DNA of 53,554 bases, from positions 1-53,554 of the forward strand of contig NZ_AYSV01000100.1 of the NCBI RefSeq assembly GCF_000506865.1, given 5' to 3'. The first letter of the stretch is position 1, and each line of letters begins with the position of its first letter. The stretch comes from Pelistega indica. Its GTDB lineage: Bacteria; Pseudomonadota; Gammaproteobacteria; Burkholderiales; Burkholderiaceae_B. The notes below the pieces were generated by a model, which saw only the letters and a program-made list of their open reading frames with translations, was not told the origin of the DNA and ran no database searches. The position numbers and the translations under genes were made by a program. This document shows, piece after piece, positions 40,588-50,832 of this stretch.

Positions 40588-43500
40588 GTATATCAACGCC
40601 TTTCATCAAAAGACCTATTGCTACCACACTTTTAGCGTTGGCATTAAGTGTGATGGGAGTGCTGAGCTATTTTCTTTTGCCAGTTGCTCCTTTGCCCAAT
40701 ATGTCTATTCCTATGATTTTTGTACAAGCATCCTTATCTGGTGCTAGTGCAGAAACTATGGCGAGCAGTGTTGCGACGCCTTTGGAGAGGGCCTTGGGAG
40801 GTATTTCTGGATTAAGCTCTATGAGTTCTAATAGTTCTGAAGGGAGTATGAGAATTTTCCTAGAGTTTGATTTTAAATAAAAATATTGATGAGGCAGCTC
40901 AAGAGGTACAAGGAGCGATTAATGCAGCTAGACCATTAATGCCTAGTAGTATGCGTACGCCACCGTCATTTAAAAAATTAAACCCATCTTCCATGCCTAT
41001 TATGGCGTTGGCATTAACGTCAGAAACTCATGACCAAGGGCAGTTATATGACTTGGCAAGTACTATTCTTACACAAAAACTAGCGCAAATTGAAGGGGTA
41101 GGTGAGGTCTCTTTAGGGGGAAGTTCTCTACCTGCGGTGCGTATTGACTTAAATCCTTTTACTATGAGTGCGTATGGGGTTAGTCTGAGTGAAGTACGAG
41201 AGGCTATTAATCAAACTAATACACTAAATCCAACAGGTCTTTTGGAAAATGACCAGTATCGTTGGCAAATTAAAACAAATGGTAAGTTAAGCAAAGCTAA
41301 TGACTTTAGAGACTTGATTATTCGTTGGCAAAATCAAAATGCTTTAAGATTAAAAGATATTGCTAATGTATATGACTATATTGAAAGCGAATTTAATAAC
41401 GGTTTTTATAATGATCAAAAAGCCATTAACGTATTAATTCGACGAGAGTCTAGTGCCAATATTATTAAAACGGTTGATAGCATTAAAGCAAGCTTACCTG
41501 AACTGCAGGCCTTATTACCAAGTACAGTAAATCTCACGGTTGTGCAAGATCGTAGTCCGAGTATCCGTGCTACTTTACATGAGGCGGAGGTGACCTTAAT
41601 CGTTGCGGTGATATTAGTGATATTGGTGGTTTTGGTATTTTTAGGTAGATGGAGGGCTACACTTATTCCAGCTATCAGTGTCCCGGTATCATTATTAGGT
41701 ACCTTTATTGCGATTTATTTTTTAGGTTACTCATTAAATACTATTTCGCTAATGGCATTGATTGTCGCTACAGGCTTTGTGGTGGATGACTCTATTGTTG
41801 TTTTAGAAAATATTATGCGGCATATTGAAGCAGGTGAAAAACCATTATCTGCTTCATTAAAAGGCGCAGCGGAGGTAGGTTTTACGGTACTCAGTATGAG
41901 TCTCTCATTGATTGCTGTATTTATCCCTTTGTTATTTATGAATAATTTGCTAGGGGTGTTATTTAAAGAGTTTGCGGTTACGTTATCCGTATCTATTTTG
42001 GTCTCTTTATTGATTTCTTTAACCTTAACACCTAGTCTATGTGCGCGTTGGCTAACAGCTCAGGAAGAGGAACGAGCTAAACCTATTTTTTTTCATGAGC
42101 TTTGATAAGCTTTTTAATGTTATTCAAAAGCTCTATGGTAAAACCCTAGCTATTGCTTTAAAGTTCAAGTTTATTACCCTTTTTGTATTTATAGGAACGA
42201 TAGCACTAAACGTGTATATGTTTGTGATAGTCCCGAAAGGAATGTTTCCGACCCAAGATACAGGGGTGATTATGGGATTTTTTAGGGTGGATCAAGGGAC
42301 ATCGTTCCAAGCGATGGTGCCTAAATTAGATTACTACCGTAAAATAATTCTAGCTGATCCTAATGTCGAAACAGTAATGGGCTATGCTGGAGGACGAGGT
42401 GGTACAAATAGTAGTTTTTTAATGATTCAGCTTAAGCCAGTTAAGGATCGTGAAAAGGGAGCCCAAGAAGTTATCAATGGCTTGCGACAAAAATTTGGCA
42501 AAGTGGCTGGAGCCCAAATTTCTTTGGTGGTACAACAGGATATTCGTGCTGGTGGTGGACCTCCTGGTGGTTCGACAGGCTCTTATGATTTATTACTAAA
42601 AGCGAGTGATTTAATCGTTTTACGAGAATGGACGCCCAAAGTCAAAACAGCACTGGAAGCACTACCTGAGCTAACTGATGTGATGCAGGGTACACAAGAT
42701 AGTGGACGTAGAGTTGAGCTAAAAATTAATCGTGAAGCGGCACAACGGCTAGGGGTTAGTATGAATTTGATTACTAATACACTGGGTAGTTTATTTGGGA
42801 GTGCTCAAGTCTCGGTTCTCTATGGATCACTTAATCAGTATTATGTGATTATGAGTGCAGCAAGAGAGTTTTCACAAGACCCTAATGTACTTAAAGAAAT
42901 TACCTTAATCACGGCAGACGGTAAGGCTGTTCCACTTAGTGCTGTGACAGAGTTTACGACTAGTGCAGCACCATTGGGTGTACGACATCAAGGGTTGATG
43001 GTATCTGATTCTGTTTCCTATAATTTGGCAGAAGGGGTTCAATTAGAAACAGCCATGAAAGCCATTGATAAAGAGTTGGAAAGAGTATCGCTACCTACTA
43101 ATCTTATTCAAGCTGAGGCGAGTGGTACATCACAATTGCTACAACAAAGTACACAGCAACAGCCGTTCTTATTCTTGGCAGCGATTATTGTAATGTATTT
43201 GGTGCTAGGAATTTTATATGAAAGTTTCGTGTTGCCATTGACGATTCTATCGACTTTGCCTTCAGCAGGGTTAGGAGCTCTGATGGCATTGATGCTAGTT
43301 GATATGGAGTTTTCTCTAATAGCCTTGATTGGGGTATTCTTATTGATTGGGATTGTGAAAAAAAATGCCATTATGATGGTAGATTTTGCTGTTAGTCGAG
43401 AAAGGGAATTGGCTATGTCACCTGAACAAGCGATTCATGAGGCTTGCTTAGTGCGTTTTCGTCCTATTATGATGACAACAATAGCGGCCATCTTTGGTGC

Positions 43501-43669
43501 TGTTCCATTAATTATTGCTACTGGTGCTGGTGTGGAGATGCGTCAACCTTTAGGTGTCACTATTGTGGGTGGATTAATTCTGAGTCAATTATTAACATTA
43601 TATTCAACACCAGTTATCTATTTATTATTAGATAAAATGCGCCACCGTTTTATCAAAAAAAGCACCTAA
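40584..43669 (+). CDS. mdtC: RND efflux pump subunit, MdtC type (two frame breaks)
   Basis: The second HAE-1 subunit, about 1027 residues after two repairs. Frame one ([20 protein letters not shown]) stops at 40880; dropping one T of T4 at 40871-40874 gives [20 protein letters not shown]. The middle frame, with [15 protein letters not shown], stops at 42105; dropping one T of T8 at 42086-42093 gives [20 protein letters not shown]. The last part contains [15 protein letters not shown] and [15 protein letters not shown]. Overlaps mdtB by four bases. Two independent homopolymer events in one gene argue for sequence error, or for decay of the whole pump. Confidence 0.9.
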
Positions 43670-43691
43670 TTGTTTTTGTAAAGGTTTATCA

Positions 43692-45113
43692 ATGATAGTG
43701 AAAAAAATCAGTATTATTCTCCTAAGTGGTTTGTTATCAGCCTGTGCAGTAGGACCTGATTATAAACAAGCCCCTGAAATTGAAATGGGTGAAAATTACA
43801 AAGCGACTACCTTTAAAGACTGGCAACAAACGGCAACGGATAGTTTAAACAGAGGCGCTTGGTGGGAGCGTTTTCAAGATACTCAGTTAAATCAATTAGT
43901 TCAAGAGCTAAATACCCATAACTATCAACTAGAACAGGCTTTGGCAAATTATGATGCAGCGCTAGCAACGATGAAAAGTGCTCAAGCCTCTTTGTTTCCT
44001 ACTGTAAGTTCCGGTGCAAGTTATACCAAATCTGGTGGTAATCAGCAAAATAGTACTAATGCTTATTCAGCGACAGGAACAATTGCTTGGGAAGCTGATT
44101 TATGGGGAAAGGTACGTCGCCAAGTTGAGTCTAAACAGTATTCTGTCCAAGCCAGTGCGGCCGATATTGCCGATACAAAATTAAGTTTACAAGCTCAACT
44201 CGTTAAAGCATATATTGCCTTGCGTATGACGGATGAACAGCAAAAACTACTTAATCAAATAGTGGCTACTTATGAAAAATCGGTCAAAACAAATCAAAAT
44301 CGTTATGATCAGGGTGTGGCGGCTAGGGCAGATGTGGTGGCTGCTACGGCGCAATTGGAAAATGCTAGAGCTCAGGCGATTAGTTTGCGTTCAACAAGGC
44401 AGCAATATGAAAGTGCTATTGCGGTTTTGTTAGGAAAGGCACCAACGTTATTTACCTTAAGTCCTACAACATTTAACTTAACTATGCCTAGTATCCCATT
44501 ATCTGTACCATCAGCTCTATTGCTACAGCGCCCAGATATTTATTCAGCCGAGCGTTCAGTGGCTGCTGCAAATGCGGAAATTGGTGTAGCAAAAGCAGCA
44601 TGGTTTCCTACATTAAGTTTAAGTGCGAGTGGAGGATTGCAGCATAGTAATTTTGCTGATTGGATTGCTGCACCCTTGAATTTTTGGTCTTTGGGTCCCC
44701 AGTTAGCGTTAAGTATTTTAGATGGTGGTGCTAGAAGAGCGGCTATTGCCACAAGTGAAGCCAATTACCGTGCAACAGTAGCTAACTATCGACAAACAGT
44801 AGTGACGGCATTAAAAGAAGTGGAAGATAATTTAACATTGATGTCTGTGTTAAAAGATCAGGATGCTGTTCAGCAAAGAGCCTTAGTGGCGGCTAGAGAA
44901 TCACTAAAAATTACACGCAATCAATACCAAGCAGGTTTGGTTGATTATCTCAGTGTTTCACAGGTAGAACAGAGTACGTATAATACAGAAATTAGTGCGT
45001 TAGAATTAAAAAGTCAGCGCTTACAAGCTGCCGTTGATCTGATAATGGCGCTAGGAGGTGGATGGTCTGTACCAAATCCGGGAACCATCTCTACATCATT
45101 AACGACACAATAG
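43692..45113 (+). CDS. Outer-membrane efflux lipoprotein, NodT/OprM family
   Basis: A 473-residue TolC-like channel. The signal peptide ends in the lipobox LLSAC (Cys 18), so it is a lipoprotein. Two OEP repeats follow: the first from LNQLVQELNTHNYQLEQAL to TEATLQ-like helices around QAQLVKAYIALRMTD, the second from VAAANAEIGVAKAAWFPTLS to KEVEDNLTLMSVL. The conserved LLLQRPDIYSAER is present. It is the exit duct for the MdtABC pump and lies 22 bases after mdtC. Confidence 0.92.
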   Translation: MIVKKISIILLSGLLSACAVGPDYKQAPEIEMGENYKATTFKDWQQTATDSLNRGAWWERFQDTQLNQLVQELNTHNYQLEQALANYDAALATMKSAQASLFPTVSSGASYTKSGGNQQNSTNAYSATGTIAWEADLWGKVRRQVESKQYSVQASAADIADTKLSLQAQLVKAYIALRMTDEQQKLLNQIVATYEKSVKTNQNRYDQGVAARADVVAATAQLENARAQAISLRSTRQQYESAIAVLLGKAPTLFTLSPTTFNLTMPSIPLSVPSALLLQRPDIYSAERSVAAANAEIGVAKAAWFPTLSLSASGGLQHSNFADWIAAPLNFWSLGPQLALSILDGGARRAAIATSEANYRATVANYRQTVVTALKEVEDNLTLMSVLKDQDAVQQRALVAARESLKITRNQYQAGLVDYLSVSQVEQSTYNTEISALELKSQRLQAAVDLIMALGGGWSVPNPGTISTSLTTQ

Positions 45114-45127
45114 AATGAGAAGAAAAT

Positions 45128-46069
45128 ATGCCTTTTTATAAATGCAAAGAAAAACAGCCTCTAACATTTGATCAAGAAGAAATTGTGAAAGGCTTGCGTG
45201 AGGTACGTCAAAAATGGCGTGCGTCGCAAAATCGCTTGAACGAAGAAGGTGGTCGTCACCTTCCGTCTCCTAGTGCGATTGATGATGCTGTTAAACAGCT
45301 AAGTGGTGCATTATTCCCGATGCGACTAGGGCCAGATGATTTAGTCCATGAAAATGAGGATTTTTATGTGGGCTATACTATTGGTCTTGCATTGAGTGCC
45401 TTATTGGCACAAATTGAATTGGAAGTACGACATCATTATCGTGATGATCAACATCACACTCCGGAAGAAATCAAGGATCAGGCCTCTTGTATTGTTCGTG
45501 CGTTTGCTAAAAAGTTACCAGAGATTCGTTCGCTCTTAGACAGTGATGTGTTGGCCGCTTATGCAGGTGACCCTGCGGCACAAAGTGTAGATGAGGTATT
45601 GCTTTGCTATCCTGGTATTCAAGCCATGATTTACCATCGTATTGCACATGAATTTTATAAATTAGGTGCTACGCTTACCGCGCGTATCATTGCTGAAATA
45701 TCACATAGTGCAACAGGGATTGATATTCACCCTGGTGCAACTATTGGTGCGGGATTTTTTATCGATCATGGTACGGGAGTTGTTATTGGTGAGACGGCGA
45801 TTATCGGTCGTAATGTCAGGGTATATCAAGCTGTGACCTTAGGGGCTAAGAGCTTCCCAGCAAATGAGGATGGTAGTCTTCATAAAGGGCTTGCTCGTCA
45901 TCCTATCGTAGAAGATGATGTCGTTATTTATGCGGGAGCAACGATTCTAGGACGAATTACGATAGGTAAAGGAGCTGTTGTTGGTGGTAATACATGGGTA
46001 ACAAATGACGTGCCAGCAGGAGAGTTTGTGCGTATTGTGAGCTCACATTCAAAGCATTGTGATTTTTAG
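45128..46069 (+). CDS. cysE: Serine O-acetyltransferase
   Basis: A 313-residue CysE of the long, EpsC/SrpH-like type. The N-terminal helical domain is followed by left-handed beta-helix repeats (GIDIHPGATIGAGFFIDHGT; GVVIGETAIIGRNVRVYQAV; VIYAGATILGRITIGKGAVV). The catalytic His-Asp pair lies in IDIHPGA and FIDHGTG. It makes O-acetylserine, the acceptor of sulfide in cysteine synthesis. It is 14 bases after the efflux lipoprotein gene but functionally unrelated. Confidence 0.93.
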   Translation: MPFYKCKEKQPLTFDQEEIVKGLREVRQKWRASQNRLNEEGGRHLPSPSAIDDAVKQLSGALFPMRLGPDDLVHENEDFYVGYTIGLALSALLAQIELEVRHHYRDDQHHTPEEIKDQASCIVRAFAKKLPEIRSLLDSDVLAAYAGDPAAQSVDEVLLCYPGIQAMIYHRIAHEFYKLGATLTARIIAEISHSATGIDIHPGATIGAGFFIDHGTGVVIGETAIIGRNVRVYQAVTLGAKSFPANEDGSLHKGLARHPIVEDDVVIYAGATILGRITIGKGAVVGGNTWVTNDVPAGEFVRIVSSHSKHCDF

Positions 46070-46103
46070 CTGAGAGTAGCATGAGCGTGGCAATTATGCC
46101 CAC

Positions 46104-47057
46104 CTACCCTCTCATAAACGCCACACCATGTGCCCCATGTTCACGTGCTTTTTCTAAGCGCTTAATAGATTGCCCTCCAATGGCAAAAACAGGTCGTCCT
46201 GCTTCTTGTGCAAATTGCTGAAATTGCTCCCAACCTAGAGGTGGTTGATTAGGGTGTGAGGGAGTGGCTTCTACATGACCTAGTACTACAAAGTCTGCAT
46301 TGAGAACATTTGCATACAGAATATCGGCAAGATGATGACAAGATACCCCCATTAGTTTATCGCCAGGAATAGGGCGTTCCTCTAATTGAACAGCATCTTG
46401 AGCACGCAATTGCACACCGTCAGCCAATGTCCACCATGCACGAGGATGAATACTATTGACCAATAGTTTTGCACCATGTGCATGACATTTGACTAGCATG
46501 GCGTCAAAGAGAGCTTTAAGTGAGGTACTACCTACACCGTCATGCCATGTGGGTTCTCTAAATTGAAATAGCTTCACCCCTTGTGCTAATAATTGGTCAA
46601 ATTGTTGCCAATAAGCTTCTTGTTGGTCAGGGGTGGCAAAATGACTAATTGCATAGGTTCCTGGAATGTTAAGCCATTTAAGAGGAGCTACAGAGGCAGG
46701 AAGTAGTTCACCTAGGTCATGTGCTTTTTCTGGTGTTGTCCATGCAAACGCTTGTTGTTCTAGCCCACGGACTTCTCCATTCCAAGTATATACTCGCCGG
46801 AAAGAAAGCTCTACAATTGTTTTAGGATATTCATAGGTAAAGTGTACCCAAGGATAAGACTCACCAATGGTAATATCTAGTTCTTCTTTTAATTCACGAG
46901 CTAGTGCTTGATGTTCTGTTTCTCCGCTCTCAATTTTTCCCCCCGGAAATTCCCACCAACCAGCCCAGGGTTTATCTTCTGGGCGCTGTGCTAACAGAAC
47001 TTGACCTTGGGGATTGAGGACTACCCCGACAGCGACACGAATAAAAGGCTTGTTCAT
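46104..47057 (-). CDS. Nudix hydrolase fused to a thiamine-phosphate-synthase-like domain
   Basis: A 317-residue two-domain protein common in beta- and gammaproteobacteria. The N-terminal Nudix domain (about 1-130) has a full Nudix box (residues 39-62; core GGKIESGETEHQALARELKEE begins there) and is MutT-like, cleaning oxidised nucleotides. The C-terminal half is a ThiE/TenI-like barrel (LFQFREPTWHDG; KLLVNSIHPRAWWTLADGVQ; DFVVLGHVEATPSHPNQPPLG), usually without proven thiamine synthase activity. The start overlaps the DUF815 ATPase stop by four bases, so the two are coupled. Confidence 0.9.
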   Translation of the reverse strand: MNKPFIRVAVGVVLNPQGQVLLAQRPEDKPWAGWWEFPGGKIESGETEHQALARELKEELDITIGESYPWVHFTYEYPKTIVELSFRRVYTWNGEVRGLEQQAFAWTTPEKAHDLGELLPASVAPLKWLNIPGTYAISHFATPDQQEAYWQQFDQLLAQGVKLFQFREPTWHDGVGSTSLKALFDAMLVKCHAHGAKLLVNSIHPRAWWTLADGVQLRAQDAVQLEERPIPGDKLMGVSCHHLADILYANVLNADFVVLGHVEATPSHPNQPPLGWEQFQQFAQEAGRPVFAIGGQSIKRLEKAREHGAHGVAFMRG

Positions 47058-48031
47058 AGTGACTCCAGGGTGTGATCAGAATCAATGGGAGACGTTAACG
47101 TTGTATTGGTAACTACCGTAGATTTTGGTGCATGACTGGTAGATGTTGATTGCTCATTTTTTAAGCCCATATGTCTTGCCGCCCAATCACGAGCAAAGTG
47201 TTTTGCCACGCGACCAGAGCGAGAGCCTCGTTGAATCGCCCATTGCAATGCTTCAGTGCGACTTTCTTCAATAAATTGCTCTGGACATCCCATAGCTCTT
47301 AACCAGTAATAGACAATGGCAAGATAATCGTCTTGACGGAAAGGATAAAAAGATAGCCACAAACCAAAACGCTCTGATAAAGAAATTTTCTCTTCAATAG
47401 CTTCACCAGGATGTACTTCACCGTCATCTTGATAAGCAGTGGTCAAGTTTTCGCTCATGTATTCAGGCATTAAATGGCGACGATTAGAGGTTGCATAAAT
47501 AAGTACATTATCACTACTAGCGGCGATTGAACCATCAAGAATAGACTTAAGCGCTTTATAACTAACTTCACCCTCATCAAAAGATAAATCATCACAGAAA
47601 ATAATAAAACGCTCTGGGCGTGTATGGATTAAGTCCACAATATCACTTAAGTCACCAAGATCTGATTTATCCACTTCAATTAAACGCAACCCTTCAGCAT
47701 GAAATTGTGCCAGCATCGCTTTTACAAGAGAGCTTTTTCCTGTACCCCGTGCCCCTGTCATTAATACATTATTGGCAGGTTTTCCTTGGACAAAAAAACG
47801 AGTATTGCGTTCTATGGCTTCTTTTTGTTTTTCGATGTGCATCAAATCGCTGGGTTCAATAGAGTCAATAACATTAATAGCTTCTAGCCAAGCGGTCTCA
47901 CCTTTTTTACGCCAACGAAAAGCTTTGGCATTCCAATCTGTTTGATCGGGAGTTGGAGGGAGCCATGCCTCTAACTGAGAGAGAACACCAATGGCTTTCT
48001 GAATTAAAAGGTCTAAATTATATTGGCTCAT
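47054..48031 (-). CDS. DUF815 family P-loop ATPase
   Basis: A 325-residue AAA+-type ATPase of the DUF815 family. Walker A is TGARGTGKSS (92-101), Walker B FIIFCDDLSF, sensor-like YATSNRRHLMPEYM, and a C-terminal helical lid (SGRVAKHFARDWAARHMGLK). It is widespread next to the Nudix/ThiE-like gene, with an unknown substrate. It is divergent from ispB; the gap between them contains a small TGTCCT/AGGACA hairpin at 48071-48087. Confidence 0.88.
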   Translation of the reverse strand: MSQYNLDLLIQKAIGVLSQLEAWLPPTPDQTDWNAKAFRWRKKGETAWLEAINVIDSIEPSDLMHIEKQKEAIERNTRFFVQGKPANNVLMTGARGTGKSSLVKAMLAQFHAEGLRLIEVDKSDLGDLSDIVDLIHTRPERFIIFCDDLSFDEGEVSYKALKSILDGSIAASSDNVLIYATSNRRHLMPEYMSENLTTAYQDDGEVHPGEAIEEKISLSERFGLWLSFYPFRQDDYLAIVYYWLRAMGCPEQFIEESRTEALQWAIQRGSRSGRVAKHFARDWAARHMGLKNEQSTSTSHAPKSTVVTNTTLTSPIDSDHTLESL

Positions 48032-48186
48032 AAGTAAAAATAGAAGTTAAGTTTAAAAGTCCATGACAAATGTCCTATTTAAGGACAAGGCTATCGTGCT
48101 ATAAATCATAAGCTATTTTCCCAATTTATATACCCATATATAGTAGAATATAGGAAATATTGTCACTTTTTTAACATGGGATTACC

Positions 48187-49152
48187 GTGAGTATTCAAGA
48201 AATTATTAGTCCAATTGCAGATGATATGAAAGCCGTTGATGCGGTGATTCGCTCTCGTTTGAATTCTGAAGTCGTTATGATTCGCACTATTGGTGAATAT
48301 ATCATCAGTGCTGGTGGCAAACGTATGCGCCCCGCTATGGTGTTAATGATGGCAAATGCACTTGGATACAAGGGTAATTTGCATCATATCTTAGCGGCCG
48401 TTATTGAGTTTATTCATACCTCAACCTTATTACATGACGATGTGGTGGATGAGTCAGATATGCGTCGTGGGCGAGAGACAGCTAATGCTGTGTTTGGTAA
48501 TGCGGCGAGTGTATTGGTTGGTGATTATTTATATTCACGCTCATTTGAAATGATGGTAGAAGTTGACTCAATGCGTGTGATGCAGATTCTTTCTCAAGCC
48601 ACAACCGTCATTGCTGAGGGAGAAGTCTTACAGTTACTTAATGTCCATGATCCAGATGTGACGGTTGAGCGTTATTTACAAGTGGTACGTTATAAAACAG
48701 CCAAATTGTTTGAGGCGGCTACACAAGTGGGTGCTGTATTAGCTGGTGTCAGTGAAGAATTAGAATTGCCAGCCGCAGCGTATGGTCGCCATATTGGTAC
48801 AGCGTTCCAATTAATTGATGATGTATTGGATTATTCAGGTAATGTTGAAAGTCTAGGCAAAAATGTGGGCGATGACTTACGCGAAGGTAAGCCAACTTTG
48901 CCGCTTATTCGAGTGATGGAAGTAGGTACACCAGAACAACAACAGCTAATTCGTCAAGCCATTGAAACAGGTGAAGCAGATTTTGAGGCTGTTGCGACTG
49001 CAATTCGTTCGACAGATGCTCTTGACTATACACGCCAGATGGCAGTTAAAGAAGCACAAATGGCGCGTGATGCGTTACAAGATTTTCCTGAGTCTGTTTA
49101 TAAAAAATCATTGATTGATTTTTGCCAATTTGCGGTAGAAAGAGATCGATAG
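48187..49152 (+). CDS. ispB: Polyprenyl (octaprenyl) diphosphate synthase
   Basis: A 321-residue trans-prenyltransferase that makes the isoprenoid tail of ubiquinone. The first Asp-rich motif is LLHDDVVDESD (D84, D85, D88), the second QLIDDVLDY (D211, D212, D215). SAGGKRMRPA is the typical IPP-binding motif. The start is a GTG with a weak ribosome site; family length supports it. Octaprenyl chain length is inferred from the taxon and family. A strong terminator follows. Confidence 0.93.
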   Translation: MSIQEIISPIADDMKAVDAVIRSRLNSEVVMIRTIGEYIISAGGKRMRPAMVLMMANALGYKGNLHHILAAVIEFIHTSTLLHDDVVDESDMRRGRETANAVFGNAASVLVGDYLYSRSFEMMVEVDSMRVMQILSQATTVIAEGEVLQLLNVHDPDVTVERYLQVVRYKTAKLFEAATQVGAVLAGVSEELELPAAAYGRHIGTAFQLIDDVLDYSGNVESLGKNVGDDLREGKPTLPLIRVMEVGTPEQQQLIRQAIETGEADFEAVATAIRSTDALDYTRQMAVKEAQMARDALQDFPESVYKKSLIDFCQFAVERDR

Positions 49153-49175
49153 GATTTTTTTCGTTGAGAAAACAA

Positions 49176-49210
49176 GGGTATTTCCCAATAGAGGGGAATA
49201 CCCTTTTTTT
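49176..49210 (+). terminator. Terminator of ispB
   Basis: GGGTATTTCCC and GGGGAATACCC form an 11-bp stem with one wobble pair, followed by T7. Confidence 0.92.
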
Positions 49211-49275
49211 ATTACATTGGTTTTATAAGAAAATATTCTTACTTAATTATGTATTTCTACTTGGAGAAAATTGTA

Positions 49276-50028
49276 ATGAAAAAGAGTTTTGCTTCAGCAG
49301 TATTAGGATTAACAGCGGTGTTTGCACTCAATGTGGGTGTGGCATCTGCCAAAGAGATTATTGTCGCTACAGATACAGCATTTGTACCTTTCCAATTTAA
49401 AGAAGGAGACAAGTACACAGGTTTTGATATTGACTTATTTGATGCTATTGCACGTGAAGCAGGTATCCAATACAAATTACAACCAATGGATTTTAACGGT
49501 ATTATCCCTAGCTTACAAACACGTAATGTAGATGCGGCTATTGCGGGTATTTCAATTAAGGAAGAACGTAAAAAAATCTTAGATTTCTCGGACCCTTATT
49601 ACAATAGTGGTATTGCGATCATGGTACGTACTGAGGATGTGGACAAAATTAAGAGTCTAGATGATCTTAAAGATAAAACCATTGCCATTAAAACTGGCTC
49701 TGGTCCTGTGGATTTCGTGAAAAAGAATGTTCCTAGTGCGAAAATCAAACTTTTCCCTAATAGTGATAACTCATTCCTAGATCTACAATCAGGCAACTCT
49801 GATGCTGTTGTTTATGACACACCAAACTTGCAATATTATGCGAAAACAGCAGGTAAGGGTAAAGTGGCTGTGAGTGCGATTTTGAACAGTGATGATCAAT
49901 ATGGTATTGCTTTCCCGAAAGGTAGTGACCTTGTTGCTAAAGTGAATGAAGGCTTGAAAAAAGTGAGAGCCAGTGGTGAGTACGATAAAATTCACGCTAA
50001 ATGGTTTGGAGAAAATCCTGCTAAATAA
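49276..50028 (+). CDS. glnH: Glutamine ABC transporter periplasmic binding protein
   Basis: A 250-residue class 3 solute-binding protein. The signal peptide is about residues 1-24 (ending VASA). The mature protein closely follows E. coli GlnH in pattern: IIVATDTAFVPFQFKEGDKY, PMDFNGIIPSLQTRNVDAA, AGISIKEERKKILDFSDPYY and IAFPKGSDLV. GGAG lies nine bases before the ATG at 49276. It is first in glnHPQ. A strong hairpin separates it from glnP. Glutamine is inferred from similarity to GlnH. Confidence 0.93.
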   Translation: MKKSFASAVLGLTAVFALNVGVASAKEIIVATDTAFVPFQFKEGDKYTGFDIDLFDAIAREAGIQYKLQPMDFNGIIPSLQTRNVDAAIAGISIKEERKKILDFSDPYYNSGIAIMVRTEDVDKIKSLDDLKDKTIAIKTGSGPVDFVKKNVPSAKIKLFPNSDNSFLDLQSGNSDAVVYDTPNLQYYAKTAGKGKVAVSAILNSDDQYGIAFPKGSDLVAKVNEGLKKVRASGEYDKIHAKWFGENPAK

Positions 50029-50062
50029 TCATTAACATCATCTTATTTATTCTTATGTTGCT

Positions 50063-50093
50063 CAGGTGATGAGTTTTAGTGATTCATCACCTG
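50063..50093 (+). terminator. Intra-operon hairpin between glnH and glnP
   Basis: CAGGTGATGA and TCATCACCTG form a perfect 10-bp stem around an 11-base loop, followed by ATTTTATTTATTTTAT. The T-run is interrupted, so partial termination or 3' stabilisation of glnH mRNA is likely, keeping the binding protein in excess. Confidence 0.75.
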
Positions 50094-50121
50094 ATTTTAT
50101 TTATTTTATGTGGTTGTTAGC

Positions 50122-50832
50122 ATGGATTTTGATTTTCAAGTTATTATAGATGCCTTACCTGATTTATGGAAAGGGGCACAACTTACGATAAAAATTACCT
50201 TATTAGGGTTAATAGGTGGTGTCCTTTTAGGAGGATTAGTAGGGGTTATCTTAGCCTATGTTCCCTCTTGGGCAGACAAAGAGTTTAGACAAAAGCATCC
50301 AATAGAAAGTTTGTGGCTACCAATATTATCTTGGATAGCACAGGCTTATGTATTGCTCATTCGTGGGACACCAATGGTGGTACAAGTGATGTTTATCTAT
50401 TTTGCCTTCCCGTTGATTTTTCAAATTAGAGTGGATGGTACGACAGCAGCTATTGCAACGTTAATAATTAATTCTGGGGCGTATATTGCTGAAATTGTTC
50501 GAGGCAGTTTATTGTCTGTATCAAAAGGCTTATATGAGGCAGGTCAGGCAATGGGGCTTCCTTTTCATAAGATTGTGTCGAAAATTATCGGCCCAATCGC
50601 TTTTCGCCGCATGATTCCTGCGCTAGGAAATCAATGTATTATCAGTTTAAAAGACACTTCCATTTTTATTGTCATTGGTGTGGCTGAATTAACACGCCAA
50701 GGTCAGGAAATTATGGCGACTAACTATAGAGCTATTGAGATTTGGGGGACCGTAGCTTTCTTTTATTTAGTGATGACGGGTATCTTTGCAATTGCATTAA
50801 AAATAATTGAGAAAAGGATGAGAATCCTATGA
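50122..50832 (+). CDS. glnP: Glutamine ABC transporter permease
   Basis: A 236-residue HisM-family permease. It has ALPDLWKGAQLTIKITLLGL at the N-terminus, the YVLLIRGTPMVVQVMFIYF segment and the EAA loop YEAGQAMGLPFHKIVSKII. A charged insertion (ADKEFRQKHPIESLW) lengthens the loop after the second helix. The ATG at 50122 is preferred on family length; a GTG at 50110 is in frame and neither has a good ribosome site. It overlaps glnQ by four bases. Confidence 0.92.
   Translation: MDFDFQVIIDALPDLWKGAQLTIKITLLGLIGGVLLGGLVGVILAYVPSWADKEFRQKHPIESLWLPILSWIAQAYVLLIRGTPMVVQVMFIYFAFPLIFQIRVDGTTAAIATLIINSGAYIAEIVRGSLLSVSKGLYEAGQAMGLPFHKIVSKIIGPIAFRRMIPALGNQCIISLKDTSIFIVIGVAELTRQGQEIMATNYRAIEIWGTVAFFYLVMTGIFAIALKIIEKRMRIL

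Noticed and set aside
42086-42093. Programmed frameshift in mdtC
   Set aside because: Programmed shifts are not known in RND pumps, and breaks of the same kind occur in unrelated genes here; error or decay is simpler.
49122-49400. 92-residue frame between ispB and glnH
   Set aside because: It overlaps the ispB end, its terminator and the glnH signal peptide, with no ribosome site.
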